A stretch of 64,000 nucleotides of DNA. Origin: Curtobacterium sp. ISL-83. Its GTDB lineage: Bacteria > Actinomycetota > Actinomycetes > Actinomycetales > Microbacteriaceae. Position 1 is the stretch's first letter. Every line of letters starts with the position of its first letter. Below, piece by piece: positions 35,103 through 43,470 of this stretch. The notes under the pieces were generated by a model. The model was given only the letters and a program-made list of their open reading frames with translations. It was not told the DNA's origin and ran no database searches. The position numbers were made by a program, and so were the translations under genes. The stretch is from positions 682,001 through 746,000 of the forward strand of contig NZ_JAGGPH010000007.1 in the NCBI RefSeq assembly GCF_018613895.1, in the 5' to 3' direction.

Positions 35103-36140
35103 CTACTGCGGGTTCTCGGCGAGCCAGCTGCGCACGTCGTCGGATCGGAGTGCCTGGGAGAGCGACTGCACGGCGAGCGTGTTGACCGAGACGTACGACT
35201 GTCCGTCCGCCGCGGTCCCGCCGCCCGCGGTCGGCATGGTGAAGGTCGTGAGGTCGGACGGGCGGACGTCGCGGAGTGACCAGCCGAGGTCGACGAGGGT
35301 GTCGAACGTCAGGCCGGCGTCGACCGACAGGTACGGGCTCGTCGCCGCGACGAAGTCCTGGATGCGGCCGGGGTTCGTGACCGTGCCCTTCGACAGCAGG
35401 CCGTCGACGAGCCCACGGACGAACGCCTGCTGGTTCCGCACCCGGGTGTGGTCGGCGTCGGCGAAGGCGTACCGCTCACGGACGAAGGCGAGGGCGGCCC
35501 CACCGTCGACGTGGTTCACCCCTGCCGTGAACGCGTGTCCCCGGGCCGTGAAGGCCTGCGACGAGCGCACGTCCACGCCGCCGAGGGCATCGGTCATACC
35601 AGCGAAGCCGGCGAAGTCGATCTCGGCCACGTGGTCGATCCGGACGTCGAGCAACTCCTCCACCGTCTGCACGGTCAGGGGCACCCCGCCCCAGGAGTAC
35701 GCGGCGTTGATCTTCGCCTGGCCGTGGCCGGGGACCTCGACCCACGAGTCGCGCATGATCGACATGAGCGTGACGCCGCTGTGGTCCGCCGGGACGTGCG
35801 CGAGCATGAGCGTGTCGGCGCGGCCGCCGATGTCCACGGGCGTTCCGTCGCCGTCGGGGTTGAGGCGCGACCGGGAGTCCGAGCCGATGAGCAGGATGTT
35901 CTCGCCGGCGGTCGCGGTGGGACGGGCACCGGTCGGGAACGGGTCGTCGATCACCGTGCGACCCGCGTCGTAACGCTGCGCGAGACCCCCGATGAACACG
36001 CTCGCCACCACGGCGAGCACGACCGCGATGCCGGCGAGGGACCCGAGCGTCGCGATGACCGCGACGAGGACCGGCCGTCGCCGACGAGCGGGGCGTCGGG
36101 GTCGTTCCGTGGCGTGGCGAGCAGCGCGCCGTTCCGACAT
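35103..36140 (-). CDS. LCP (LytR-CpsA-Psr) family cell-wall ligase
   Basis: 345 residues. Arg-rich cytoplasmic N-terminus, one membrane helix (about 23-52), extracytoplasmic LCP domain with the catalytic Arg/Asp set: LLIGSDSR, RADTLMLAHV, SIMRDSWVEVPGHGQAKINAA, and VNHVDGGAALAFVRERYAFADAD. Transfers glycopolymers from lipid carriers to peptidoglycan. GGAGG lies 4 nt before the ATG at 36140. Lacks the LytR C-terminal domain present in the paralogue at 39677. Confidence 0.93.
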   Translation of the reverse strand: MSERRAARHATERPRRPARRRRPVLVAVIATLGSLAGIAVVLAVVASVFIGGLAQRYDAGRTVIDDPFPTGARPTATAGENILLIGSDSRSRLNPDGDGTPVDIGGRADTLMLAHVPADHSGVTLMSIMRDSWVEVPGHGQAKINAAYSWGGVPLTVQTVEELLDVRIDHVAEIDFAGFAGMTDALGGVDVRSSQAFTARGHAFTAGVNHVDGGAALAFVRERYAFADADHTRVRNQQAFVRGLVDGLLSKGTVTNPGRIQDFVAATSPYLSVDAGLTFDTLVDLGWSLRDVRPSDLTTFTMPTAGGGTAADGQSYVSVNTLAVQSLSQALRSDDVRSWLAENPQ

Positions 36141-36202
36141 GCGTCCTCCGAGGGTCCGGTCGACCGAAGTGCCGACCGACCGACTCTACCGCATGTGGAA
36201 TA

Positions 36203-36616
36203 TCAAGTGCTAGGAGATCGGTACTGCAGCATGATGGCCGTCAGCGCGGTGCGCAGCTGGGGGTCGTCCGGCAGGACCTCGCGCTCGATGTGCCGCGCCG
36301 TGTCCCATGCCTGCCGCCCTCGTTCCGTCGCCGTGACCACGCGTCGGCGCCGGTCGGCTGGGTGCGGCGTGCGCTCCACGAGCCCGTCCCGCTCCATCCG
36401 TTCGAGCGTGCGGGACATGGTCTGCGGCTGGACGCGGGCCGTCCGGGCGATCGCGTCCGCGCCGGTCGGGCCGGTCCGGATGACGATGTCGAGGGCGATG
36501 AGCGCCGCGTGCGGCAGGCCGATCGCCCGGAGTCGTTCGTCCCAGTCCCGCTCGATCGACCGCGCTGCCGCCGAGAGCAGACGGCCCAGGGGCCATTCGG
36601 CGGGCGAGTCCTGCAT
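36203..36616 (-). CDS. MarR family transcriptional regulator
   Basis: 137 residues, winged helix: IGLPHAALIALDIVIRTGPTGADAIA, then VQPQTMSRTLERMERDGLVERT and the wing PHPADRRRRVVTAT. Divergent from the MMPL transporter, so likely its repressor. ATG at 36616 lies 6 nt after TAGAAT (36623-36628), a textbook leaderless start. Confidence 0.92.
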   Translation of the reverse strand: MQDSPAEWPLGRLLSAAARSIERDWDERLRAIGLPHAALIALDIVIRTGPTGADAIARTARVQPQTMSRTLERMERDGLVERTPHPADRRRRVVTATERGRQAWDTARHIEREVLPDDPQLRTALTAIMLQYRSPST

Positions 36617-36693
36617 GGGTGCATTCTAGAGTCGTCACGCGGCACCATCCGTCTAGTAATCAGCATGCTGACGATTGGAGTACGCTCACCACC
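36617..36693. promoter_or_regulatory. MarR/MMPL divergent promoters and operator
   Basis: Minus-strand TAGAAT (36623-36628) serves marR; plus-strand TACGCT (36681-36686) ends 7 nt before the MMPL GTG. Between them lies the perfect palindrome CAGCATGCTG (36661-36670) within AATCAGCATGCTGACGATT, the best MarR operator candidate. Confidence 0.6.
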
Positions 36694-38883
36694 GTGTCCA
36701 GGTTCCTCCGCGTCGTCCTCCCCGCGCTCGTCATCGTCGTCTGGCTGGCGATCGCCGCCGTCGGCGGTCCGTACTTCGGCAAGATCTCCGAGGTCTCCAC
36801 CAACGACCAGACGTCGTTCCTGCCGGCCTCGGCCGATGCCACCAAGGTGCAGCAGCGTGCCTCCGAGTTCCGGAAGGCCTCCGGCGCACCGGCGGTCATC
36901 GTCCTGCGCCGCGACGGCGGCCTCCGTCCGACCGACCTCAGCGCGGCACGGACCCTCGCGACCACCCTCGGCGACCGTGCGGACGTGCAGGGCGTCAGCC
37001 CAGTGATCCCGAGCAAGGACGGCAAGGCGGTCGAGATCATCGCGACCCTGACCCAGTCGGCGGAGACGGCGGACGCGGTCACGGCGATCCGCACCGACGT
37101 CGACCGGGCGCTCCCGTCCGGCGTCGACGGGTTCGTGACCGGTCCCGCCGGGTTCACGGCTGACCTGACCGAGGCGTTCGCGGGCATCGACGGGCTGCTC
37201 CTCGGGGTGGCGCTCGCCGCGGTGTTCGTCATCCTGATCGTGGTCTACCGCTCACCACTGCTGCCGATCCTCGTGCTCGGGACGGCGTCGTTCGCCCTCT
37301 GCGCGTCGATCCTGCTCGTCTGGTGGCTCGCCAAGGCCGGCATCGTGACGGTGAACGGTCAGGTCCAGGGCATCCTGTCGATCCTGGTGATCGGCGCCGC
37401 CACCGACTACGCCCTGCTGTACACGGCCCGGTTCCGCGAGGCGCTCCGCGACCACCGCACCGGGTGGGACGCCACGCGTGCAGCGCTCCGGGGCAGCCTG
37501 GAACCGATCCTGGCGTCCGGCGGCACGGTCATCGTCGGCGTGCTCTGCCTGCTGTTCTCGGACCTCAACTCGAACAAGGCGCTCGGACCGGTCGCCGCCA
37601 TCGGGATCGCGTTCAGCCTGCTCGCCGCCCTGACCCTGCTGCCGGCACTGCTGCTCGCGTTCCGGCGCGCGGCGTTCTGGCCCCTGCGTCCGGCCTTCGG
37701 GAGTGCCCACCCCGTCCTGACCGGCCCTGGTGCACGCGGCATCTGGGCGCGGGTCGGTCGGCTCGTCGCCCGCCGGTCCCGCGTGGTGTGGATCGTCTGC
37801 ACCGTGGGGCTGCTCGCGATGGGCGCCGGGCTGTTCGGACTCCAGGCGAACGGCGTCCCGCAGAGCGACCTCGTCATCGGTGCCTCGCAGGCGCGCGACG
37901 GGCAGGAGGTCCTCTCACAGCACTTCCCCGGAGGCTCGGGCAGCCCAGCCCAGGTGATCGGGAGCGCTGCGAAGACCGACGAGCTCGTCCGGGCGGTCAC
38001 CGGCGTCCACGGCGTCGACGGCGTGCAGGCGGCCGCGAAGGACTCCCCGTCGGGGACGGTGCCCGTCGGCACGGCCGCAGGCACCGCCGGCGCCAGCGCG
38101 GGTGCGACCGGCGGCGCGGCCGCCAGCAGCACCGCCGCGGCCGCAGGAGGTGGCGCCGCCCCGGCCTCCCCGACCGTCTCGAAGGGCGACGTCCTGCTCG
38201 AGGCGACGCTCAGCAACCCCGCCGACTCCGACGCCGCCGAGCGGACGGTCCGCGACCTCCGGACCGCCGTCGAACGCGTCGACCCGTCCGCGATCGTGGG
38301 CGGCGTCACGGCCACCGCGGTCGACACGAACGACACCGGGATCCGGGACCGCTCCGTGATCATCCCCGTGGTGCTCGCCGTGATCCTGGTGATCCTGATG
38401 CTGCTGCTCCGGAGCATCGTCGCCCCGCTCGTCCTGATCGGCAGCGTGATCGTGTCCTTCGCCGCGGCACTCGGCGTCGGCGCGCTCGTGTTCGACCACG
38501 TGTTCCACTTCCCGGGGGCCGACCCCTCCGTGCCGCTGTACTCGTTCGTGTTCCTGGTGGCGCTCGGTGTGGACTACAACATCTTCCTGATGACACGCGT
38601 CCGCGAGGAAGCGCTGCGGCACGGTCCCCGCGAGGGCGTGCTGCGCGGCCTCGGCGTCACGGGCGGTGTGATCACGTCCGCCGGCGTCGTGCTGGCGGCG
38701 ACGTTCGCGGCCCTCGGGGTGATCCCGATCCTCTTCCTGGCGCAGATCGCGTTCATCGTGGCGTTCGGCGTGCTGCTCGACACGATCGTCGTGCGGTCGC
38801 TGCTCGTGCCGGCGCTGACGTACGACCTCGGGCACCGCGCCTGGTGGCCGTCGCGCCTCTCGCGCGCAACCCATCACATGTGA
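36694..38883 (+). CDS. MMPL family (RND superfamily) transporter
   Basis: 729 residues, two repeats each with one helix, a large extracytoplasmic loop and five more helices. Seen: first helix FLRVVLPALVIVVWLAIAAV, first core ILSILVIGAATDYALLYTARFRE and second core FLVALGVDYNIFLMTRVREE, which carry the Asp-Tyr proton-relay pairs. Central insertion (about 440-500) is Gly/Ala rich. Exports lipids, drugs or siderophores in relatives. GTG start with leaderless promoter; upstream in-frame ATG at 36619 is rejected since it would overlap the control region. Confidence 0.93.
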   Translation: MSRFLRVVLPALVIVVWLAIAAVGGPYFGKISEVSTNDQTSFLPASADATKVQQRASEFRKASGAPAVIVLRRDGGLRPTDLSAARTLATTLGDRADVQGVSPVIPSKDGKAVEIIATLTQSAETADAVTAIRTDVDRALPSGVDGFVTGPAGFTADLTEAFAGIDGLLLGVALAAVFVILIVVYRSPLLPILVLGTASFALCASILLVWWLAKAGIVTVNGQVQGILSILVIGAATDYALLYTARFREALRDHRTGWDATRAALRGSLEPILASGGTVIVGVLCLLFSDLNSNKALGPVAAIGIAFSLLAALTLLPALLLAFRRAAFWPLRPAFGSAHPVLTGPGARGIWARVGRLVARRSRVVWIVCTVGLLAMGAGLFGLQANGVPQSDLVIGASQARDGQEVLSQHFPGGSGSPAQVIGSAAKTDELVRAVTGVHGVDGVQAAAKDSPSGTVPVGTAAGTAGASAGATGGAAASSTAAAAGGGAAPASPTVSKGDVLLEATLSNPADSDAAERTVRDLRTAVERVDPSAIVGGVTATAVDTNDTGIRDRSVIIPVVLAVILVILMLLLRSIVAPLVLIGSVIVSFAAALGVGALVFDHVFHFPGADPSVPLYSFVFLVALGVDYNIFLMTRVREEALRHGPREGVLRGLGVTGGVITSAGVVLAATFAALGVIPILFLAQIAFIVAFGVLLDTIVVRSLLVPALTYDLGHRAWWPSRLSRATHHM
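38874..38883. promoter_or_regulatory. Candidate GntR operator
   Basis: TCACATGTGA, perfect 10-bp palindrome overlapping the MMPL stop and 12 nt before the GntR gene start. CACGCT (38884-38889), 6 nt before the ATG, may be the -10 box. Confidence 0.45.
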
Positions 38884-38895
38884 CACGCTGGGTGC

Positions 38896-39546
38896 ATGCC
38901 AGTCCCCTCGACACAGCCCGCTGCTGAGCGCAAGCTCCTCCGTGACACCGTGCAGGACAAGATCCGTGACGCGATCATGGACGGCACGCTCGAGCCGGGG
39001 GAGCGGTTGAACGACGACGACCTCATCGCCTGGCTCGGCGTCTCCCGCACCCCGATCCGCGAGGCACTGGCCGAACTCGCCCGCGCGGGCCTCATCGAGA
39101 TGGCACCGAACCGGTACACCCGGGTGGCGGCTCCGTCGAAGGACGAGCTCCTCGACGCCTACCGCACGCTCGGGGTGATCTACGGCGGGGTCGTCCGGCT
39201 TGCGGTGCCGCGGCTGACGGCGCCGGAACGCAAGAAGGTCGTCGCGATGCTCGACGACGTCATCGCGCGCACCGACAAGGGCGAGCAGGCCGAGGTCGCC
39301 CACGACGGCGCGGAGTTCTACGCGGTGTGGGCCGGGGCTTGTGGGAACGCCTCCCTCGAACAGCTGTGCCGCGCGACGACGGACGGGCTCGCGTTCAAGC
39401 TCCGCGTGCCGGAACTGGCCGAGCTCATCCCGGCCGAGACGGTGCGCCCGGAGCTCGAGAAGCTCCGCGCCGCCGTGCTCGCGAAGGACCCGATCGCGGC
39501 CGAGCTCGCGATGGAAGCCGTGCACCTGCTGCCGTCCCGCAGCTAG
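38896..39546 (+). CDS. GntR family transcriptional regulator
   Basis: 216 residues: winged helix (about 15-80; LRDTVQDKIRDAIMDGTLEPGERLNDDDL pattern shortened, then VSRTPIREALAELARAGLIE) and an all-helical FCD-like effector domain, though the usual His/Asp metal residues are not evident. ATG at 38896 immediately follows the MMPL gene but with its own dyad and -10, so not necessarily co-transcribed. Target unknown; may autoregulate. Confidence 0.88.
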   Translation: MPVPSTQPAAERKLLRDTVQDKIRDAIMDGTLEPGERLNDDDLIAWLGVSRTPIREALAELARAGLIEMAPNRYTRVAAPSKDELLDAYRTLGVIYGGVVRLAVPRLTAPERKKVVAMLDDVIARTDKGEQAEVAHDGAEFYAVWAGACGNASLEQLCRATTDGLAFKLRVPELAELIPAETVRPELEKLRAAVLAKDPIAAELAMEAVHLLPSRS

Positions 39547-39576
39547 TCGCGCGGCGGTGGACCGGACCACACGACG

Positions 39577-39616
39577 GACGGGAGGCGCGGTGCGGGCCCG
39601 CCCCGCGCCTCCCGTC
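39577..39616. terminator. Palindromic terminator after GntR gene
   Basis: GACGGGAGGCGCGG (39577-39590) and CCGCGCCTCCCGTC (39603-39616), perfect 14-bp arms, 12-nt loop; dispersed palindrome family. Confidence 0.8.
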
Positions 39617-39664
39617 GTGCGGTGACCTGCCAGGCGATCCCATGGCCGTTCCATGCGTGGCCGT

Positions 39665-39670
39665 TATGGT
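39665..39670 (+). promoter_or_regulatory. -10 box of LCP-LytR_C gene
   Basis: TATGGT ends 6 nt before the GTG at 39677; no ribosome site between, so the start is leaderless. Confidence 0.6.
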
Positions 39671-39676
39671 TCTCCG

Positions 39677-41173
39677 GTGAGCACTGAACCCGACGAGACG
39701 AAGACCCGAGGCCGCCGTGGCTTCGTGCCGCCGCGCCACGGGCGCCAGAAGCGTGGCGTCGGGGTGGTGTTCCCGGCCGTCGCCGGTGTGCTCACGATGG
39801 CGCTCCTGTTGAGCGGCGGGTACGCGGCGTACGCCTACGGGCGCCTGTCGAACGGCGTGACGAAGATCGACGCGATCGCCCCGAAGAAGGCGAGCGCCCA
39901 CGACGTCGACGGGCAGGCGCAGAACATCCTGCTGGTCGGCGATGACCACCGGCCGGACAACGCGACGCCGGAACAGATGGCCGAGCTCAGCACGACCTCG
40001 GACGGCGGCGCGACGAACACCGACACCATGATCGTGCTGCACCTCAGCGCCGACGGGACGCAGGCGACGATGATCTCGTTCCCGCGCGACTCGTACGTCG
40101 ACATCCCGGGGGTCGGCAAGGGCAAGCTCAACAGTGCGTTCTACTACGGGACGCTCAACGGCGGCGGCGACACCGGTGGTGCGAAACTGCTCATCAAGAC
40201 CATCCAGAACCTCAGCGGACTCTCGATCGACCACTTCGTCCGGGTCTCGCTCCTCGGCTTCTACCAGGTCGTCAAGGAACTCGGTCCGGTCCAGGTCTGC
40301 CTGAACAACGCGGTGAGCGACCCGTACTCCGGGGTGAACCTGCCCGCGGGCCGGTCGGACCTCAACGCGAGCCAGGCGCTGTCGTTCGTCCGCCAGCGTC
40401 ACGGCCTGCCGAACGGTGACCTCGACCGGAACGTCCGGCAGCAGTACTTCCTGTCGCAGGAGGCGCGCAAGGTCCTGTCCGCCGGGACCCTCCTCAACCC
40501 GGTGAAGACCGGCAACATCCTCGGTGCCGTCGGCGACTCGATCCAGACGGACACCGACCTGCTCTCCCTCGGCGGCGCCCTGCGGAACCTCCGGCCGGCG
40601 AACATCCAGTCGGCGACGATCCCGACGCTCGGCACCCCGACCATCACCGTGAACGGTGCGCCGCTGTCCATCGTGCAGGTGGACACGGTCGGACTGCCCG
40701 CCTTCGTGCAGGAGCTCGTCGGTCCTCCCGAGGCGTACACCAAGGCGGTCGCCGCGCAGCCCGCCGCGACGACGGTGACGGTCCTGAACGGCAGCGGCAT
40801 CACCGGTGCGGCCACCGCGGCGGCGCACGTGCTGACGGCGCGCGGGTTCCAGGTCGGCGCACCGGGGTCGTCCGAGACGACGAAGACCACGCTGGTGCAG
40901 TACCCGGTCGGACAGGAAGCGCAGGCGAAGGCCGTCGCTGCCGCCGTTCCCGGTGCCGTCGCCGTGCAGAGCGGGACGGCCACCGGTGTCACGCTGGTGC
41001 TCGGGACCGACGGCAAGACGGCCGTCGCACCGGCCCCGCCCGCGTCCGCCCCGTCGACACCGGCCGGGGGCGCCTCGACTGCACCGAAGCCGTCCGGCGG
41101 GACGCCGACGGTGCCGAAGCCGAAGCCGACCGACGTGAAGAACTACGGCACCGCGAACAGCTGCATCAACTGA
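39677..41173 (+). CDS. LCP family protein with LytR C-terminal domain
   Basis: 498 residues. Basic N-terminus, membrane helix (about 31-53), LCP domain (about 80-330: NILLVGDDHRPDN, TDTMIVLHLSADG, SFPRDSYVDIPGVGKGKLNSA, LSFVRQRHGLPNGDLDRNVRQ), LytR_C domain (about 370-450; TVTVLNGSGITGAATAAAHVL), and a Pro/Thr/Lys-rich tail ending NYGTANSCIN. Attaches secondary wall polymers to peptidoglycan. Second LCP in 5 kb, suggesting different glycopolymer substrates. 3' end overlaps the convergent tetR by 8 nt. Confidence 0.94.
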   Translation: MSTEPDETKTRGRRGFVPPRHGRQKRGVGVVFPAVAGVLTMALLLSGGYAAYAYGRLSNGVTKIDAIAPKKASAHDVDGQAQNILLVGDDHRPDNATPEQMAELSTTSDGGATNTDTMIVLHLSADGTQATMISFPRDSYVDIPGVGKGKLNSAFYYGTLNGGGDTGGAKLLIKTIQNLSGLSIDHFVRVSLLGFYQVVKELGPVQVCLNNAVSDPYSGVNLPAGRSDLNASQALSFVRQRHGLPNGDLDRNVRQQYFLSQEARKVLSAGTLLNPVKTGNILGAVGDSIQTDTDLLSLGGALRNLRPANIQSATIPTLGTPTITVNGAPLSIVQVDTVGLPAFVQELVGPPEAYTKAVAAQPAATTVTVLNGSGITGAATAAAHVLTARGFQVGAPGSSETTKTTLVQYPVGQEAQAKAVAAAVPGAVAVQSGTATGVTLVLGTDGKTAVAPAPPASAPSTPAGGASTAPKPSGGTPTVPKPKPTDVKNYGTANSCIN

Positions 41174-41795
41174 CGAGCCGTCGCCGGATCGCGTCCAGCG
41201 CGGTCTCCAGGCCGATCGCGAGCGGCCGGACGTCGCGCTGCACCTGCGCCAGCAGCAGCCCGCCCTGCAGCGCCACCATGACCGCCGTGGCCAGGGCTGC
41301 GGGGTCGGCCGCCCGGTCGAGGCGTCCCTGCTCCTGCATCGTCGTCAGGCCCTCGTGGAACCCGCGCTCCCACCGCGCGAAGCCGGCCGCGACGAGGTCC
41401 CGCGCGTCGGCATCGCGCTCGGCGAGCTCCGTCCCGAGCGACCCGAGCGGGCACCCGCCGACGCACCCGCCCGTCTCGGCCCCGGCCAGGGTCTCGTCCC
41501 GCCACCGTTCCCAGGACTCCCACGTGGTCAGGTCGGCGTAGTCCGGCCCCTGACCCGCGATCACGGCGTCGGTCTGCCGCCGCACGACGTCCCGCACGAG
41601 CGCGCTCTTGTCCGCGAAGTAGTGGTACATCTGCGACCGTCCGACCGTCGCGGCAGCACCGATGTCGTCGAGGGTGGTGCCGCTGACGCCGCGGGTGAGC
41701 ATCAGGTCGGCCGCGGTGTCGACGATCCGCTGCCGGGTCGCCAGTCCTTTCGCGGTCGTGCGTCGAAGGGTTCTCGGGGCATCTGCTCGGGACAT
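41166..41795 (-). CDS. TetR family transcriptional regulator
   Basis: 209 residues: HTH at about 20-65 (TRQRIVDTAADLMLTRGVSGTTLDDIG, VGRSQMYHYFADKSALV), ligand-binding domain with GGCVGGCPLGSLGTEL, the motif of TetR_C_6-like (YcdC/AcrR-related) proteins often regulating oxidoreductases. Divergent from the sigma-factor gene. ATG at 41795 lies 6 nt after TACACT inside a 38-bp dyad, implying strong autoregulation. Confidence 0.92.
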   Translation of the reverse strand: MSRADAPRTLRRTTAKGLATRQRIVDTAADLMLTRGVSGTTLDDIGAAATVGRSQMYHYFADKSALVRDVVRRQTDAVIAGQGPDYADLTTWESWERWRDETLAGAETGGCVGGCPLGSLGTELAERDADARDLVAAGFARWERGFHEGLTTMQEQGRLDRAADPAALATAVMVALQGGLLLAQVQRDVRPLAIGLETALDAIRRRLVS

Positions 41796-41830
41796 ACACA
41801 GAGTGTACTTGCGAGTACATTCCGTGTATG
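41793..41830. promoter_or_regulatory. 38-bp TetR operator dyad with two nested arms
   Basis: Outer arms CATACAC (41793-41799) and GTGTATG (41824-41830), inner arms GTACT (41805-41809) and AGTAC (41814-41818), all sharing one centre at 41811/41812. It includes the tetR start codon and TACACT -10 (41802-41807, minus strand) and lies 13 nt before the sigma gene. Confidence 0.75.
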
Positions 41831-41843
41831 TGACATTCGGGCC

Positions 41844-42425
41844 ATGCACGATGACCTGATCGCCCGCCGCGACGAAGAACGCGCGCTCGTCCTGGCGGTC
41901 GCCGCCGGGGACGCCGCCGCGTTCACCCGTCTGCACGCTCGGTTCCGTCCCCTCGTCGAGCACTTCGTCCGACACCAGCTGGTCGACCCCTGGCAGTCCG
42001 AGGAGGTCGTGCAGGACGTCTTCCTCGAGATCTGGCAGATCGCGGAGCGCTACGACCCCGCGCACTCCGCGTTCGCGTGGATCCGGACCATCGCACAGCG
42101 CCGTGCCATCGACCGCGTCCGCAAGAGCTGCGCCGACCGGGATCGTGACCTCCGCATCGGCGGCCGGGACTTCGAGCTCGTCGACCACTCGGCGGCGGAG
42201 CGGGCCGAGAGCGTGCTCGACCGTGCCGTGCTGCACCGCGCGGTTGCTGCGCTGCCGGACCGCCAGCGCGAGGCCGTCGTGCTGCGGCACCTCGTCGGGA
42301 TGACCGGCCCGGAGCTCGCGGCGACGCTCGAGGTCCCCGTCGGCACGGCGAAGACCCGGGCCCGGGACGGCGTGCTGGCGCTGCGACGGGCCATGGCGCC
42401 GGAGGGTGCGTCGACGGCCCGCTGA
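41844..42425 (+). CDS. ECF-type RNA polymerase sigma factor
   Basis: 193 residues. Region 2 (about 20-90; VRHQLVDPWQSEEVVQDVFLEIWQI, SAFAWIRTIAQRRAIDRVR) and region 4 (about 130-185; ALPDRQREAVVLRHLVGMTGPELAATLEV) are both complete. No anti-sigma gene with a zinc motif follows; a convergent secreted-protein gene does. SigK/SigJ-like group membership cannot be fixed. Probably controlled by the adjacent TetR dyad. Confidence 0.92.
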   Translation: MHDDLIARRDEERALVLAVAAGDAAAFTRLHARFRPLVEHFVRHQLVDPWQSEEVVQDVFLEIWQIAERYDPAHSAFAWIRTIAQRRAIDRVRKSCADRDRDLRIGGRDFELVDHSAAERAESVLDRAVLHRAVAALPDRQREAVVLRHLVGMTGPELAATLEVPVGTAKTRARDGVLALRRAMAPEGASTAR

Positions 42426-42444
42426 ACCGCGTCGTGCGGACCGG

Positions 42445-43248
42445 TCAGCAGGAGCGCTGCGCGTGCACCGGCATCGGTGACCCGAGCACGGTGACCGTCG
42501 TGTCGTCGGTCAGCGCCGAGACGCCGTTCGTGCCGGAGTCGTCCGGGTCCGCGGACGCCGTCGCCGATGCCGACGGGCTCGCGGCCGACCCACGGTCGGA
42601 CGAGTCGGTGGCGGTCCACCCCTCGGCGAGGAGCAACTGCCACGCCTGGGCGTCGTCCGACCCGAAGGACATCCGGTCGGCCTTGGGCGCACGTGCGATC
42701 CGGTCGCCGATGTCGTCGCCGACCTGCACGCCGTGCGGCCCCGTGAGTTCGATGTCGTCACCGCTGCGGGACCGGACGTGGTCGCGGAGGATCCGGATCT
42801 CGACGGCGTTGCCCAGGTCGGCGGGGGTGCTCAGCGCCGCGACACGGATGGCGCCGCCCCACGTGTAAGTGGTGCCGGCCGGGAAGCACTCGCCGCCGTC
42901 GCCCTCTGCCGTCTGCGAGCGCGACGGGGTACCGAGCAGTCGGTTGAGCAGGCTCACGGTCGTGCGGGAGTCACGCATGGAGGCATCGGTGACGGTCTTG
43001 CTGCCGTGTCGCATGACGAGCGACTCGGCGTCGAGCTCGATGACGTCGACCCGCTTGAGCTTGGCGGACGAGACCCGGGCCGGCTCGGCGTCACCGGTGG
43101 GTTGCGGCGTCGGCGTCCAGGCGGCGGCGTCCGCAGTGCCCCCGTCGATCCACCCGACCGCGCTCGCAGAGCCGCCGTCGGCGGACGCGACGCCCGCCGA
43201 GACGGCGAGCAGCGCAGCGCCGAGGGCGAGCAGGGTCCGGGAGGTCAC
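42445..43248 (-). CDS. Secreted protein, unknown function
   Basis: 267 residues. N-terminal signal peptide (about 1-23, SAGVASADGG), then a Thr/Asp-rich domain without recognised family: AKLKRVDVIELDAESLVMRHGSKTV, a central GGECFPAGTTYTWGGAIRV, and a Ser/Ala/Asp-rich segment. Only two cysteines (one central, one the very last residue), which may form a disulphide. GTG at 43248 lies 6 nt after TACGGT (43255-43260), a leaderless start. Convergent with the sigma gene 20 nt away. Confidence 0.75.
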   Translation of the reverse strand: MTSRTLLALGAALLAVSAGVASADGGSASAVGWIDGGTADAAAWTPTPQPTGDAEPARVSSAKLKRVDVIELDAESLVMRHGSKTVTDASMRDSRTTVSLLNRLLGTPSRSQTAEGDGGECFPAGTTYTWGGAIRVAALSTPADLGNAVEIRILRDHVRSRSGDDIELTGPHGVQVGDDIGDRIARAPKADRMSFGSDDAQAWQLLLAEGWTATDSSDRGSAASPSASATASADPDDSGTNGVSALTDDTTVTVLGSPMPVHAQRSC

Positions 43249-43457
43249 CGTTCGACCGTACGACCGTGACCCTGGCTGGGCGACGGGTGTTACCGAATCG
43301 GAGCCGGGCCGTCACCGGACCGTGACCTTCGTCGGTGACGCGTCACTGGCCTCCCGGAGGGTCCTGCGCGGGGCTCGGTGCGCCGCACCGGCGCGGTGGG
43401 CAGGCCGGGGCGCGCAGCGCAGCCGCGGTCCTGGGCGGGCGGTGGTGGACGTCTGCG

Positions 43458-43463
43458 TAGCGT
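43458..43463 (+). promoter_or_regulatory. -10 box of the second stress SDR
   Basis: TAGCGT, 7 nt before the ATG at 43471. Confidence 0.45.
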
Positions 43464-43470
43464 CGGGGAC

